Of a stretch of 16,849 nucleotides of DNA, positions 9,801 through 16,849 are shown in pieces (within the stretch, counting starts at the first letter, position 1; each line of letters begins with the position of its first letter). This DNA is from an uncultured Polaromonas sp. GTDB taxonomy: Bacteria; Pseudomonadota; Gammaproteobacteria; Burkholderiales; Burkholderiaceae. Position numbers and translations under genes: made by a program. Under the pieces are notes generated by a model. That model saw only the letters and a list, made by a program, of their open reading frames with translations, ran no database searches and was not told the origin of the DNA. The stretch spans positions 1 through 16,849 of the forward strand of contig CAMLDT010000059.1 in the NCBI GenBank assembly GCA_946479075.1, in the 5' to 3' direction.

Positions 9801-10936
9801 GCAACGAGGTCATGCAGACCCTGCGCGAGCATGGCCTGTCGAAGTTCAGCCACTTCATCGGCAAGACGCGGCCGTCACACGCCTCGCTGGAGGTCGGCAA
9901 GGGCGAAGTCCAGGTCTGGCGCGACACCAAAGCCGTGTTCAGCGCGAAGCTGCAGGACCTGCATCAGGTCTGGGACAGCGTGAGCTGGAAGATCAACCAG
10001 CAGCGCGACAACCCGGCCTGCGCCGATCAGGAACATGCCGCCGCTGGCGACCCGCTGGATCCCGGCTTGCACGTGTTTTTGAAGCCAAATCGGGCTCCAG
10101 CCCCCGTCCAGTCTGCGCAAGCAGCTCCTGAATCCATAGCAAGTCCGGCACTGATGTTGTCGCGGCCCAAGGTCGCCATCCTGCGCGAGCAGGGCGTCAA
10201 CTCGCATGTGGAAATGGCTTATGCCTTCACCCAGGCCGGGTTCGAGGCTTTCGACGTGCACATGACCGACCTGCAAACCGGCCGCGCGCAACTGGCCGAC
10301 TTCACCGGCGTGGTCGCCTGCGGCGGCTTCAGCTACGGCGACACCCTGGGCGCCGGCATCGGCTGGGCCCGCTCCATCACCTTCAACCCGGCGCTCTCAA
10401 AGCAGTTCCAGGCCTTTTTCGGCCGCAAAGACACCTTCGGCCTGGGCGTGTGCAACGGCTGCCAGATGTTTGCCGAACTGGCCGACATCATTCCGGGCGC
10501 CGAGGCCTGGCCGCGTTTCACCACCAATCGCAGCGAACGTTTCGAGGCGCGGCTGAGCCAGGTCGAGGTGCTCGATTCCCCCAGCCTGTTCTTCGCCGGC
10601 ATGGCGGGGAACCGCCTGCCGATCGCGGTGGCGCACGGCGAGGGATATGCCAACTTCGACAAATCACGCGGAGGGCGCGGCGATGCAGGCCAGGTGATTG
10701 CCGCCATGCGTTTCACCGACAACCACGGCCAGCCGACGGAGACCTACCCGGCCAACCCCAACGGCAGCGCCGGCGGCCTGACCGCAGTGACCACGGCCGA
10801 CGGCCGCTTCACGGCCATGATGCCGCACCCGGAGCGCGTCTTCCGCAACATCCAGATGAGCTGGACTCCGCTGGATGCCAGCCAGCCCAGCCCCTGGATG
10901 GACATCTGGCGCAACGCGCGCCGCTGGGTGGGTTAG
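6821..10936 (+). CDS. purL: Phosphoribosylformylglycinamidine synthase PurL (large, single-chain form)
   Basis: Converts FGAR, glutamine and ATP to FGAM in purine synthesis; cytoplasmic. Visible: N-terminal PurS-like domain, linker, two AIR-synthase-like halves with [19 protein letters not shown] (from residue 317) and [11 protein letters not shown], and a C-terminal class I glutaminase with nucleophile Cys1211 (LGVCNGCQ) and His1336/Glu1338 (PHPERVF). The product is 1371 residues against 1295 in E. coli. The excess is partly repeat-derived: residues about 287-304 and 1089-1107 come from a 54-bp dispersed repeat, and about 608-624 from a palindromic repeat. They lie in a loop before the VETHNHP motif, in the linker before the glutaminase domain, and in a variable loop before [11 protein letters not shown]. 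Another extended segment ([18 protein letters not shown]) also seems longer than in E. coli. The start is GTG at 6821, giving the family-like [13 protein letters not shown] at 6806-6809 is a weak ribosome binding site. Convergent with the MBL-fold gene. Confidence 0.97.
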   Translation: MTLHLTTFEGDAHGISALSDFRVQQLLPRLQAIEPKISGISARFVHLVATEAPPDEALRSRLAALLSYGEPAVPVAADSLLFIVSPRFGTVSPWASKATDIAHNCGLAVKRIERITEYRVSLTAGFFSKSALNAVQRGQVEALLHDRMTESVMVDRAQAAGLFTELQGAPLQTIDVLGGGKAALEAANSEFGLALAADEIDYLVNAFTGLQRNPTDVELMMFAQANSEHCRHKIFNADFIIDGVAQNISLFGMIRNTEKLHPQHTVVAYSDNASVMEGMPVQRFYAKSGSSPQGTGVSSYQTYSASDDVLTHVLMKVETHNHPTAISPFPGASTGAGGEIRDEGATGRGSKPKAGLTGFTVSRLFDDKGNSYGKPGHIASPLQIMTEGPLGGAAFNNEFGRPNLAGYFREYEQTVGGQRWGYHKPIMIAGGVGTIDARLTKKILFPAGTLLIQLGGPGMRIGMGGSAASSMASGANAAQLDFDSVQRGNPEIERRAQEVINQCAQLGTNNPILAIHDVGAGGLSNAFPELVNDAGRGARFDLRAVPLEESGLSPKEIWSNESQERYVMAIAPESLPQFQAFCERERCPFAVIGVATEEKQLVLSDLPVRPEPVEGMVSTSSARTEPVNMPMNVLLGKPPKMQRDVTSVRNDIKPITLTGVDLQKSVIAVLSHPTVASKRFLITIGDRTVGGLTHRDQMVGPWQVPVADCAVTLADYAGFAGEAMSMGERTPLAAVNAAASGRMAVAEAITNLLAAPIELPRIKLSANWMAACGEPDQDAALYETVKAVGMELCPALGVSIPVGKDSLSMRTVWTDDGAGKKVTSPVSLIVSAFATLPDVRGTLTPQLDATEADTTLILIDLGKGKNRMGGSILAQTLDIGDGEVPDLDEPQDLVNLVNAINALRAQGRVLAYHDRSDGGLFATACEMAFAGHVGVSLNIDMLLLEGDGISDSRMDSGDSKNWASQVGARREELTLKALFNEELGAVIQVHTDVRNEVMQTLREHGLSKFSHFIGKTRPSHASLEVGKGEVQVWRDTKAVFSAKLQDLHQVWDSVSWKINQQRDNPACADQEHAAAGDPLDPGLHVFLKPNRAPAPVQSAQAAPESIASPALMLSRPKVAILREQGVNSHVEMAYAFTQAGFEAFDVHMTDLQTGRAQLADFTGVVACGGFSYGDTLGAGIGWARSITFNPALSKQFQAFFGRKDTFGLGVCNGCQMFAELADIIPGAEAWPRFTTNRSERFEARLSQVEVLDSPSLFFAGMAGNRLPIAVAHGEGYANFDKSRGGRGDAGQVIAAMRFTDNHGQPTETYPANPNGSAGGLTAVTTADGRFTAMMPHPERVFRNIQMSWTPLDASQPSPWMDIWRNARRWVG
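7679..7732. repeat. 54-bp dispersed repeat, copy 1, in frame in purL
   Basis: It begins AAATCGGGCTCCAGCCC (17 bases identical to copy 2), then an 11-base variable centre, then GCGTAAGCAGCT (one mismatch to copy 2), and ends with a small inverted repeat GCTAT/ATAGC (7716-7720 and 7728-7732). It starts on codon position 1 and is read as [18 protein letters not shown]. From memory, this resembles an abundant intergenic repeat of Comamonadaceae genomes. Confidence 0.85.
8641..8692. repeat. Palindromic dispersed repeat inserted in frame in purL
   Basis: Two 22-base arms (8641-8662 and 8671-8692) around an 8-base loop match as inverted repeats except at three positions. The left arm is the same sequence type as the ligA copy (CGTTC, CCTGAGCCTGTCGAAGGG). 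It is read in the same frame as in ligA and gives [18 protein letters not shown], so PEPVEG is shared by the two proteins. Confidence 0.9.
10087..10140. repeat. 54-bp dispersed repeat, copy 2, in frame in purL (different frame from copy 1)
   Basis: It has the same length and block structure as the copy at 7679-7732: 17 identical bases, an 11-base variable centre (10104-10114), GCGCAAGCAGCT, then 14 bases ending CATAGC. It starts on codon position 3 rather than 1, so it is read as [19 protein letters not shown], an Ala/Pro-rich linker directly before the glutaminase domain. Confidence 0.85.
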
Positions 10937-10970
10937 CCCCGGGTTCGCGGCGCGGTCGGAAGAATCCGCT

Positions 10971-11813
10971 TCAGAAGTCGAACTTCTGCCCGGGCTCGCC
11001 GACCAGCATGCGTGCGGTGCCAGGTGCATTGCCCAGCGCCTGCTGAAACTCCGCTGGCGTGCCGCGTAATTGCGGCGTGGTGCCGTAGTGAATTGGCAGC
11101 GCGAACTTGGGACGGATCATGTCGCGCACGGCCATGGCGGCGTCTTTCGGGTCCATCACGAAGTGGCCACCGATGGGGATCAGCACCAGGTCGGGGCGGT
11201 ACATGTCGCCGATCAAACGCATGTCGCCGAACACGCCGGTATCGCCCATGTGCCAGATCTTGAAGCCGTTTTCCATTTCGAGAATGAAGCCGACGGGCTC
11301 GCCGCCGACATGCACCTCGTCCTTGCCGGTCGCCGGGTTTTTGTAAGCCAGCTCGGACGAGTGTTCAGCGTGGACGGCGGTGATTTTCACACCGTTGGGA
11401 CCGAAGGGCATGATGGTGCCGCCCTTGCCGAAGCGCGGAGCCAGTTCGGCCGGCAAAATGCCCAGCGTGCTGACGGTCTGGTTCATGCCGGCCGGGCCAT
11501 ACATCGGCACCTTGTGCATCTGCGCCAGGGCCGGCGCGTCGGCAAAATGGTCAAAGTGCGCGTGGGTGACCAGGATCAGGTCAATCTTGCCAACACCGGT
11601 CAGCGCCTTGAAGGCAGCCGGTGTTTTGGGGTTGGAGCTGAGCCATGGATCGATCATGATGACCTTGCCGGTTGGTGTGGTGATGCGCGTGGCGGCCTGG
11701 CCCAGCCAGAGCACTTCGGTTTTTCCGTTTTGTGCGAATGCCACAGTGGCACTGCACAGGGCGGCGGCGGTCAGCAGACCGCGCAACACGCGGGTTGCAA
11801 AGGCGTGGGTCAT
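10971..11813 (-). CDS. Exported UPF0173-type metallo-beta-lactamase-fold hydrolase
   Basis: Predicted metal-dependent hydrolase of the MBL superfamily, closest to the UPF0173/UlaG-like group; substrate unknown. It has 280 residues. Metal ligands are visible: THAHFDH (83-89), His148 and His151 (VHAEHSS), Asp191 (HMGDTG), and His242 near the end (PIHYG). The N-terminus MTHAFATRVLRGLLTAAALCSATVAFA followed by QN is a good Sec signal peptide with cleavage after residue 27, which puts the enzyme in the periplasm; UPF0173 relatives I know are usually cytoplasmic. The start is set by AAGGAG at 11820-11825, 6 bases before the ATG; the longer reading frame upstream to 12146 runs into katE and is not real. 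It is divergent from katE and ends 34 bases from convergent purL, with no clear terminator between. Confidence 0.88.
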   Translation of the reverse strand: MTHAFATRVLRGLLTAAALCSATVAFAQNGKTEVLWLGQAATRITTPTGKVIMIDPWLSSNPKTPAAFKALTGVGKIDLILVTHAHFDHFADAPALAQMHKVPMYGPAGMNQTVSTLGILPAELAPRFGKGGTIMPFGPNGVKITAVHAEHSSELAYKNPATGKDEVHVGGEPVGFILEMENGFKIWHMGDTGVFGDMRLIGDMYRPDLVLIPIGGHFVMDPKDAAMAVRDMIRPKFALPIHYGTTPQLRGTPAEFQQALGNAPGTARMLVGEPGQKFDF

Positions 11814-11819
11814 GAAAAT

Positions 11820-11825
11820 CTCCTT
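11820..11825 (-). promoter_or_regulatory. Ribosome binding site of the MBL-fold gene
   Basis: Consensus AAGGAG on the minus strand, 6 bases before the ATG at 11813. It decides the start codon, because the frame stays open further upstream. Confidence 0.85.
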
Positions 11826-11906
11826 GGGTAGGTAGGTGGTGGATGACGGGGTGGCGGGGTGCAGATACATCGCCATTGGACGGGCTGGTACCGGATTCGT
11901 CAATCG

Positions 11907-11965
11907 GTAGGCGCAGCGCGTCGCGCCTTCACCGTTTCCCGCCCACTGCGTCGGCTGCGTCCTAC
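11907..11965. repeat. Long-loop inverted repeat in the MBL-katE divergent gap
   Basis: GTAGGCGCAGC (11907-11917) and GCTGCGTCCTAC (11954-11965) are complementary apart from one bulged base. The GC-rich spacer contains another near-palindrome (GCGCGTCGCGC). It sits in the 226-base gap between the two divergent starts. Could be a dispersed repeat or folded leader; function unknown. Confidence 0.4.
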
Positions 11966-12039
11966 ATGCGGACTTTTTCGCCCCTCCTAGCGTAGGGCTT
12001 GGCAATGTTGCCGCGCCTGATTTTTCCGAACACCCAAGC

Positions 12040-14445
12040 ATGTCCAAAACACCCAAAGCGGCGGCAGCCAAAGCTGCAGCCCGCAATACCGACAGCGGCC
12101 CCGCCGGGCTGGCTCCATCCGACACCCTTGACCTGCCGTCGCGCAAGATGGCCGAGGTTCAAGCCATGGCCCAAGCCATGCCCCACAACGTCAGCAAGCC
12201 GCTGGAGCATGGCTTTGACAACGCCATTCATCCGCAGCGGGGCGCTAGCGTTGATTCGCCCTCGCGGCTGGCCACAGGCAGCACCCTGTCCGAGGAAAAC
12301 GGCTCCGAAAAAACCGGCAGCAGTGCACTGGAGGGCCTGAACGCCACCATTGAACCGCTGGATCGGGTGCGCGTGGATTCAGGCGGTCAGGCGCTCACCA
12401 CCAACCAGGGCGTGGCGATTGCCGACAACCAGAACTCGCTGAAATTTGGGCTGCGCGGTCCGGTCCTGCTGGAGGATTTTGTGCTGCGCGACAAGCTCAC
12501 GCATTTCGACCACGAGCGCATCCCCGAGCGCATCGTGCATGCGCGTGGCTCCGGCGCGCATGGCTATTTCGAGTGTTACGAACCGCTGCCGCAATACACC
12601 AAGGCGGCGCCTTTCAGGGAACCCGGCAAGATCACGCCGGTGTTCGTGCGCTTTTCCACCGTCGCGGGGGAGCGTGGCTCCAAGGACACGGCGCGTGACG
12701 TGCGCGGCTTTGCGGTGAAGTTCTACACCGACGAAGGCAACTGGGACCTCGTGGGCAACAACATGCCGGTGTTCTTCATCCAGGACGCCATGAAATTCCC
12801 GGACCTGGTCCATGCCGTCAAACCCGAGCCGCACCATGGCATGCCGCAGGCGGCCAGCGCACACGACACGTTCTGGGACTTCATCTCCCTGATGCCGGAG
12901 TCCACCCACATGATGATGTGGGCCATGTCGGACCGGGCCATCCCGCGCAGCTACGCCACCATGCAGGGCTTTGGGGTCCACACTTACCGCCTCGTCAACG
13001 AAGCGGGCGAGTCGTTCTTCGTCAAATTCCATTGGGAGCCGAAGTACGGCACGCACTCCCTGGTCTGGGACGAAGCCGTAAAAATTTCCGGCGCGGATCC
13101 GGACTTCCACCGCCGCGACCTCTGGGAACGCATCGAGTCGGGGGCGTTTCCCGAGTGGGAGTTGGGCTTGCAGATCTTCACCGAAGAACAGGCGGAAAAA
13201 TTCAGCTTTGACATCCTGGATGCGACCAAGATCGTTCCGGAAGAACTGGTGCCCGTGCAAAAGGTCGGGCGCATGGTGCTGAACCGCAACCCCGACAACT
13301 TCTTTGCCGAAACCGAGCAGGTGGCTTTTTGTACGGCGCACGTCGTGCCCGGCATCGACTTTTCCAACGATCCACTGCTGGCGGGCCGTATCCATTCGTA
13401 TGTGGACACCCAGATTTCGCGCCTGGGCGGGCCTAACTTCCACGAAATCCCGATCAACGCGCCGGTAGCCCAGGTGCACAACAACCAGCGCGATGGCATG
13501 CACCGCCAGGCCATCAACCGGGGCCGCGTGGCCTATGAGCCGAACTCCCTGGGTGGCGGCTGCCCCTTCCAAGCCGGCGCGGCGCAAGGTTTTGTGTCGG
13601 TGGCCGCGCGGTTGCAGGCCAAAGAGGAGCAGGCCAAGGTGCGTGGCAAGCCTGAAAAATTTGCCGATCACTACACCCAGGCCACGCTGTTTTATGAAAG
13701 CCAGACCCCGGCCGAGCAAGCGCACATCGTGGCCGCTTTTCGCTTCGAACTCAGCAAGGTGACGGTGCCGGCGATCCGCGAACGCATGGTGGCGTCGCTG
13801 CGCAATGCGTCCGAGGACCTGGCACAAAAAGTGGCCGAGGGCCTGGGCATGGATCCCGTGCCCGCGCCGCTGCCACGGGCCATCGCCAGGCCGGCGCGCC
13901 CCGAAGTGACGCAGTCGCCTGCCTTGTCGCTGCTGGCGCGGCCAGGTGACGGTTCGCTCAAGGGGCGCAAGGTCGCCGTGCTGGTCGCTCCCGGCGTGGT
14001 GGGCGCGTCCGTCAGCGCGGTCCAGCAAGCCCTGCTGGCGCAGGGCGCGGTGGGGCGCCTGGTTGCGCCGCGCATCGGACCCGTGGCAACGCTTGAAGGC
14101 GACATGCTGGATGCCGACGCCTCGCTGGAAAATGAGCCCGGTTTCCTGTTCGATGCCCTGGTGCTGCCGGATGGCGAGGCCGTCGCCGCCGCGCTGGCTC
14201 GGGATGGCCACACCATGGAGTTCATCAAGGACCAGTACCGGCACGGCAAGACCATTCTGGTTCTGGGCGCGTCAAAAGCCCTGATGGACAAGGCGGGGGT
14301 ACCGCCGGCGCTACCCGATGGCCGGCCCGATCCAGGCTTGATCTTCGCTGCGGGCGATACGGTGGCGCGCACCCTGGAAGCCTTCATTCAGGCGGTCGGC
14401 GGTCCGCGCCACGCTGCGCGCGAAACCGATCCACCGCGGGTCTGA
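12040..14445 (+). CDS. katE: Large-subunit catalase HPII (KatE, clade 2)
   Basis: Breaks hydrogen peroxide into water and oxygen with a heme; cytoplasmic tetramer. It has 801 residues (E. coli HPII 753). Catalytic residues are visible with the correct spacing: His167 (ERIVHARG), Asn240 ([10 protein letters not shown]) and the heme-ligand Tyr454 (HSYVDTQ). The large-subunit class is shown by the extra C-terminal flavodoxin/amidotransferase-like domain (about 640-800, [16 protein letters not shown]). The N-terminal 110 residues are low-complexity, Ala/Lys-rich at first, and longer than in E. coli; whether they form a distinct unit is unclear. The ATG at 12040 has no strong ribosome binding site. 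A possible -35 TTGGCA at 11999-12004 lacks a convincing -10. katE is RpoS-controlled in enterics; nothing here proves that. It ends before a strong bidirectional terminator. Confidence 0.97.
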   Translation: MSKTPKAAAAKAAARNTDSGPAGLAPSDTLDLPSRKMAEVQAMAQAMPHNVSKPLEHGFDNAIHPQRGASVDSPSRLATGSTLSEENGSEKTGSSALEGLNATIEPLDRVRVDSGGQALTTNQGVAIADNQNSLKFGLRGPVLLEDFVLRDKLTHFDHERIPERIVHARGSGAHGYFECYEPLPQYTKAAPFREPGKITPVFVRFSTVAGERGSKDTARDVRGFAVKFYTDEGNWDLVGNNMPVFFIQDAMKFPDLVHAVKPEPHHGMPQAASAHDTFWDFISLMPESTHMMMWAMSDRAIPRSYATMQGFGVHTYRLVNEAGESFFVKFHWEPKYGTHSLVWDEAVKISGADPDFHRRDLWERIESGAFPEWELGLQIFTEEQAEKFSFDILDATKIVPEELVPVQKVGRMVLNRNPDNFFAETEQVAFCTAHVVPGIDFSNDPLLAGRIHSYVDTQISRLGGPNFHEIPINAPVAQVHNNQRDGMHRQAINRGRVAYEPNSLGGGCPFQAGAAQGFVSVAARLQAKEEQAKVRGKPEKFADHYTQATLFYESQTPAEQAHIVAAFRFELSKVTVPAIRERMVASLRNASEDLAQKVAEGLGMDPVPAPLPRAIARPARPEVTQSPALSLLARPGDGSLKGRKVAVLVAPGVVGASVSAVQQALLAQGAVGRLVAPRIGPVATLEGDMLDADASLENEPGFLFDALVLPDGEAVAAALARDGHTMEFIKDQYRHGKTILVLGASKALMDKAGVPPALPDGRPDPGLIFAAGDTVARTLEAFIQAVGGPRHAARETDPPRV

Positions 14446-14459
14446 GCCCCGTGCCCATG

Positions 14460-14490
14460 AAAAAAGCGGCCTTTCGGGGCCGCTTTTTTT
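14460..14490. terminator. Bidirectional intrinsic terminator between katE and the PPIase gene
   Basis: AAAAAAGCGGCC (14460-14471) pairs perfectly with GGCCGCTTTTTT (14478-14489) across a 6-base loop, with a T run on the plus strand and, by symmetry, on the minus strand. It lies 14 bases after the katE stop and 18 bases after the PPIase stop on the other strand, so it can end both transcripts. Confidence 0.92.
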
Positions 14491-14508
14491 GCAGTGTCTG
14501 CCGCCGGC

Positions 14509-15294
14509 TTATTCGACCTTGGCCTTGTCGCGCAAGCCCTGCTGGAACGCGGCCAGCTTTTGCTGCTGCATCTGCTGGGCGATTTGCGGCTTGAGTTCTT
14601 CAAACGGGGGCAGGGTGGCGGTACGAATGTCGTCCACGCGGATCACGTGGTAGCCGAACTGTGTTTTGACCGGGGTGTCGGTGGTTTGCCCCTTGCCCAG
14701 CTTGGCCATGGCTTCCGAAAATTCGGGGACATAGCTGCTGGGGTTGGCCCAGTCGAGATCGCCGCCATTGGCGCCGGAGCCCGCATCCTTGGATTGCTTC
14801 TTGGCGATGTCTTCAAACTTGCCGCCTTTTTTCAGGCTGGCAATGATGGCCTTGGCTTCGTCTTCCTTTTCGACCAGGATGTGACGGGCCTTGTACTCCT
14901 TGCCGCCGTTGGCTGCGACGAACTTGTCGTATTCGGCCTTGAGGTCGGCATCGGTCACCGGATTTTTCTTCTGGTAGTCGGCAAAGAGCTCGCGGATCAG
15001 GATGGCCTGGCGCGCCAGCTCCATCTGAACCTTGAAGTCGTCGGTGGCAGACAGGCCGAGCTTCTCGGCTTCCTGCATGAACACCTCGCGCGCAATCACT
15101 TCTTCGCGGATCTGGGCCTGAATTTCAGGGGTCACCGGGCGGCCGGAGCGTGCCAGTTGCTGCGACAGGGCCTCCACACGCGATTTGGGAACCGCCTTGC
15201 CGTTGACGATGGCCACGTTCTGCGCAAACGCGCCGGAAGCGCCCAGTGCCAGGAGGCTGGTCAGGGCGCTTGCCAGTAAAAGGGATTTTTTCAT
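14509..15294 (-). CDS. Exported parvulin-type peptidyl-prolyl cis-trans isomerase
   Basis: Isomerises proline peptide bonds and helps proteins fold in the periplasm. It has 261 residues. Visible: signal peptide MKKSLLLASALTSLLALGAS followed by GAFA|QN (cleavage after about 24), an N-terminal helical SurA/PrsA-like chaperone part (about 30-125), the rotamase domain (about 135-223) with ARHILV, FEDIAKKQSKD, NGGDLDW and FGYHVIRVDD, and a Gln-rich C-terminal helix. The ATG at 15294 is chosen because it opens the signal peptide and has AAGGAA (15299-15304) before it; the upstream in-frame ATG at 15354 would bury the signal. It is the last gene of a yciB-bolA-PPIase operon, 60 bases after bolA. The family is secure; whether it is PpiC-, SurA- or PrsA-like in role is not settled. 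Confidence 0.93.
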   Translation of the reverse strand: MKKSLLLASALTSLLALGASGAFAQNVAIVNGKAVPKSRVEALSQQLARSGRPVTPEIQAQIREEVIAREVFMQEAEKLGLSATDDFKVQMELARQAILIRELFADYQKKNPVTDADLKAEYDKFVAANGGKEYKARHILVEKEDEAKAIIASLKKGGKFEDIAKKQSKDAGSGANGGDLDWANPSSYVPEFSEAMAKLGKGQTTDTPVKTQFGYHVIRVDDIRTATLPPFEELKPQIAQQMQQQKLAAFQQGLRDKAKVE

Positions 15295-15354
15295 GAGTTT
15301 CCTTGGGGTGATTCGGTTGATCCGCTTGCCGCCCCATCGGGCTGCGGCAGGCAA

Positions 15355-15645
15355 TCAGGGGACTTCGATGATTTCGATGGCCAGCGCATGCAGGCCCTCG
15401 TCAATGAAATTTTGCAGTGCATCATACACAAGCCGGTGCCGCGCCACGCGGCTCTTGCCTGTAAAGACCGGGCTGGAAATGCGCACGCGAAAATGGCTGC
15501 CAAATCCCTGCGAATTGGCCCCGGCGTGGCCCGCGTGCAGCGCACTTTCGTCAATCACTTCGAGCTGGACGGGCGCCAGTCGCGCGCGCAACTGCTCCTC
15601 CATGCGGGCGGCGTGAACGGGTTGCGGGGCGAGCGAAGGCGACAT
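15355..15645 (-). CDS. BolA family protein
   Basis: Small protein of 96 residues. BolA proteins work with monothiol glutaredoxins in iron-sulfur cluster handling and, in some bacteria, affect envelope and stress genes; cytoplasmic. Visible: the BolA class II-type fold, with LEVIDESALHAGHAG (28-42, the conserved His in HAGH), FRVRISSPVFTGKSRVARHRLVYDAL (the conserved V/I-S-x-x-F and RH motifs) and a C-terminal strand ALAIEIIEV. The length matches the family. The ATG at 15645 has AAGG upstream and lies 2 bases after the yciB stop, so the two are almost certainly co-translated. Which BolA paralogue it is (BolA or IbaG-like) cannot be fixed here. Confidence 0.93.
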   Translation of the reverse strand: MSPSLAPQPVHAARMEEQLRARLAPVQLEVIDESALHAGHAGANSQGFGSHFRVRISSPVFTGKSRVARHRLVYDALQNFIDEGLHALAIEIIEVP

Positions 15646-15647
15646 GC

Positions 15648-16262
15648 TCAGGCCTTGACGTGTTTGTTCAGGAACACCGCCTGCGCCATCACAAAAACCG
15701 CCATCAGGCCGAGGCCGCCGAACAGCTTGAAGTTGACCCAGGTGGCGGTTGAGAAGGTGAAGGCCACCCAGAGATTGAGCAGGCCCATCACCGCGAAAAA
15801 CCCGATCCAGCTGTAGTTGACCTTGCGCCAGACCGCATCAGGCAAGTCCAGCTGGGCGCCCATGAGCTTCTGGATGCCGTTCTTGTTGAACAGCAACTGG
15901 CCGGCCAGCAAAGCGCCACCCATCACCCAATAAAGCACGGTGGGCTTCCATTTGATGAAGGCTTCGCTGTGGAAGTAGATGGTGGCGCCGCCAAGCAGCG
16001 TCACCAGGCCCAGGCTGACCCACAACATGGTGTCAATCTTGCGGCCGCGTGCCACCAGCCACAGGATCTGCGCCAGCGTGGCCAGGATCACCACCACGGT
16101 GGCCAGCAGCACCGGCGCTTCCGCCGTGCCGACCACGCCCCCGGAGACCATGAAGCCCAGCCAGTCGGTGGCCGTGCGCGCCGCCCATTCGGTGTGGCCC
16201 TCGGCGTACTTGAACATGCCGAAAAACAGCACGATGGGGAGGAAGTCGAAGAGGATTTTCAT
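15648..16262 (-). CDS. yciB: Inner-membrane septation/intracellular-septation protein YciB (IspZ)
   Basis: Integral membrane protein of the YciB/IspZ (septation protein A) family, linked to cell division and envelope synthesis. It has 204 residues. Visible: the family N-terminus MKILFDFLPIVLFFGMFKY, then hydrophobic segments (about 45-70, 77-97, 108-126, 148-170 and 177-198), the conserved HSEAFIKWKPTVLYW (98-112) and the WRKVNYSWIGFF stretch. The ATG at 16262 is selected because it gives the family start; an upstream ATG at 16331 adds 23 unrelated residues. GATAAT lies 6 bases before the ATG and no Shine-Dalgarno is seen, so translation may be from a leaderless mRNA. It is the first gene of the operon with bolA and the PPIase, an order common in Burkholderiales as I recall. 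Confidence 0.95.
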   Translation of the reverse strand: MKILFDFLPIVLFFGMFKYAEGHTEWAARTATDWLGFMVSGGVVGTAEAPVLLATVVVILATLAQILWLVARGRKIDTMLWVSLGLVTLLGGATIYFHSEAFIKWKPTVLYWVMGGALLAGQLLFNKNGIQKLMGAQLDLPDAVWRKVNYSWIGFFAVMGLLNLWVAFTFSTATWVNFKLFGGLGLMAVFVMAQAVFLNKHVKA

Positions 16263-16268
16263 ACAAAG

Positions 16269-16274
16269 ATTATC
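16269..16274 (-). promoter_or_regulatory. Candidate -10 box (GATAAT) for the yciB operon
   Basis: GATAAT on the minus strand is followed by 6 bases (CTTTGT) and the yciB ATG. The box and the spacing are identical to those before map. No clear -35. Confidence 0.45.
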
Positions 16275-16349
16275 GCCCGCCGGTTGTGTGCTTCGAGCCT
16301 TCGGCAGCTGTCTGCGCCTTGCACCGGACAAGGGGATCCGTGGGCTTCG

Positions 16350-16757
16350 TCACTTTTTCTCAAAATCAAGTGACGCCGAATTCATGCAATAACGCAGGCC
16401 GGTGTCGGTGGGACCGTCGGGAAACACATGGCCCAGGTGGGCGCCGCACTGGCTGCACACGGTTTCCGTGCGCGTCATGCCATGGCTGCGGTCCACAATT
16501 TCGGTGATCGCGCCCGGTACCGCCTCTGAAAAGCTGGGCCATCCGCAGCCGGCGTCGAACTTGGTGCTTGCATCGAACAAGAGGTTGCCGCAGCAAATGC
16601 AGTGGTAGCTGCCGTCATCCCAGACGGTTTCGTATTTGCCGGTGAAAGGGCGTTCCGTCGCCGCCTGCCGGGTCACCTGGAAGGCGCCGGGCTCGGCCCC
16701 TTTTTCGGCCAGCAGGGCTTTCCACTCGGCATCGGTTTTCTGGATCTTCGCGCTCAT
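16350..16757 (-). CDS. msrB: Peptide-methionine (R)-S-oxide reductase MsrB
   Basis: Reduces the R form of methionine sulfoxide in proteins, repairing oxidative damage; cytoplasmic here, as no signal peptide is seen. It has 135 residues, normal for a single-domain MsrB. Visible: two zinc-binding Cys pairs (YHCICCGN and [13 protein letters not shown]), the substrate-pocket GCGWPSF, and the catalytic cysteine in [10 protein letters not shown] near the C-terminus. The ATG at 16757 has GAAGGTG as ribosome binding site. It is separated from yciB by 87 bases that include the yciB promoter candidate, so it is probably a separate transcript. Confidence 0.97.
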   Translation of the reverse strand: MSAKIQKTDAEWKALLAEKGAEPGAFQVTRQAATERPFTGKYETVWDDGSYHCICCGNLLFDASTKFDAGCGWPSFSEAVPGAITEIVDRSHGMTRTETVCSQCGAHLGHVFPDGPTDTGLRYCMNSASLDFEKK

Positions 16758-16773
16758 GGGTTCACCTTCAGAA

Positions 16774-16791
16774 GAATGTGTGGAATGTGTG
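16774..16791. repeat. 9-bp direct tandem duplication upstream of msrB
   Basis: GAATGTGTG occurs twice in direct succession (16774-16782 and 16783-16791), just upstream of the msrB ribosome binding site. Two copies only; may be incidental. Confidence 0.6.
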
Positions 16792-16793
16792 GT

Positions 16794-16849
16794 TCAGGAA
16801 CTGCAGCTGATTTCAATGGACGAGGCCCAATCAGGCGGAAAGCCTGCCA
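16794..16849 (-). CDS. Possible 3' end of an upstream gene, truncated by the window edge
   Basis: On the minus strand a frame open from the window edge reads AGFPPDWASSIEISCSS and stops at 16794-16796, 36 bases before msrB. Its composition looks protein-like, but 17 residues are too few to identify a family. A second frame is also open from the edge and ends in a TGA overlapping the msrB ATG, so the choice of frame is uncertain. Confidence 0.3.
   Translation of the reverse strand, partial: AGFPPDWASSIEISCSS

Noticed and set aside
10937..10970. Terminator between convergent purL and the MBL-fold gene
   Set aside because: No stem with a T run can be drawn in the 34-base gap.
12379..14244. 621-codon open frame on the minus strand
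   Set aside because: It is antisense to katE, whose catalytic residues and spacing are intact; the translation is Arg/His/Gly-rich without any recognisable domain, as expected from high third-position GC.

Overview
This 16.8 kb window is GC-rich chromosomal housekeeping DNA from a betaproteobacterium, most likely Comamonadaceae (Polaromonas/Rhodoferax-like). The evidence is protein similarity, the map-glnD pairing, and two dispersed DNA repeats that I recognise as abundant in that family. It is not a phage, plasmid or island; the only accessory-looking piece is a small MNT/HEPN toxin-antitoxin pair.

Layout. Positions 1-1324 hold the 3' two thirds of ligA (+), convergent with a DUF454/YbaN membrane protein (-). 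A nucleotidyltransferase/HEPN pair (mntA-hepT type, +) follows and overlaps a peptide deformylase gene (def, +). An AT-rich patch of nested palindromes separates def from the convergent map-glnD operon (-). purL (+, a 1371-residue PurL) diverges from map. An exported UPF0173 metallo-beta-lactamase-fold protein (-) lies next to a divergent large catalase, katE (+). A strong bidirectional hairpin terminator separates katE from a yciB-bolA-PPIase operon (-). msrB (-) and possibly the tail of another gene close the window. No gene-free stretch exceeds 300 bases.

How the genes work together: map and def both process protein N-termini; glnD controls nitrogen status through PII; purL makes purines and uses glutamine; katE and msrB defend against oxidants; the PPIase and yciB act in the envelope.

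The most unusual signal is repeat DNA turned into protein. Two unrelated dispersed repeats sit in frame inside essential genes. A palindromic repeat occurs once in ligA and once in purL. A second, 54-bp repeat occurs twice in purL, read in two different frames, so it yields two unrelated peptides. All four insertions fall at domain linkers or variable loops. Other signals are a probable one-base frameshift at the hepT/def junction, several genes whose -10-like box lies 5-6 bases before the start codon (candidate leaderless mRNAs), and mutually exclusive hairpins after def.
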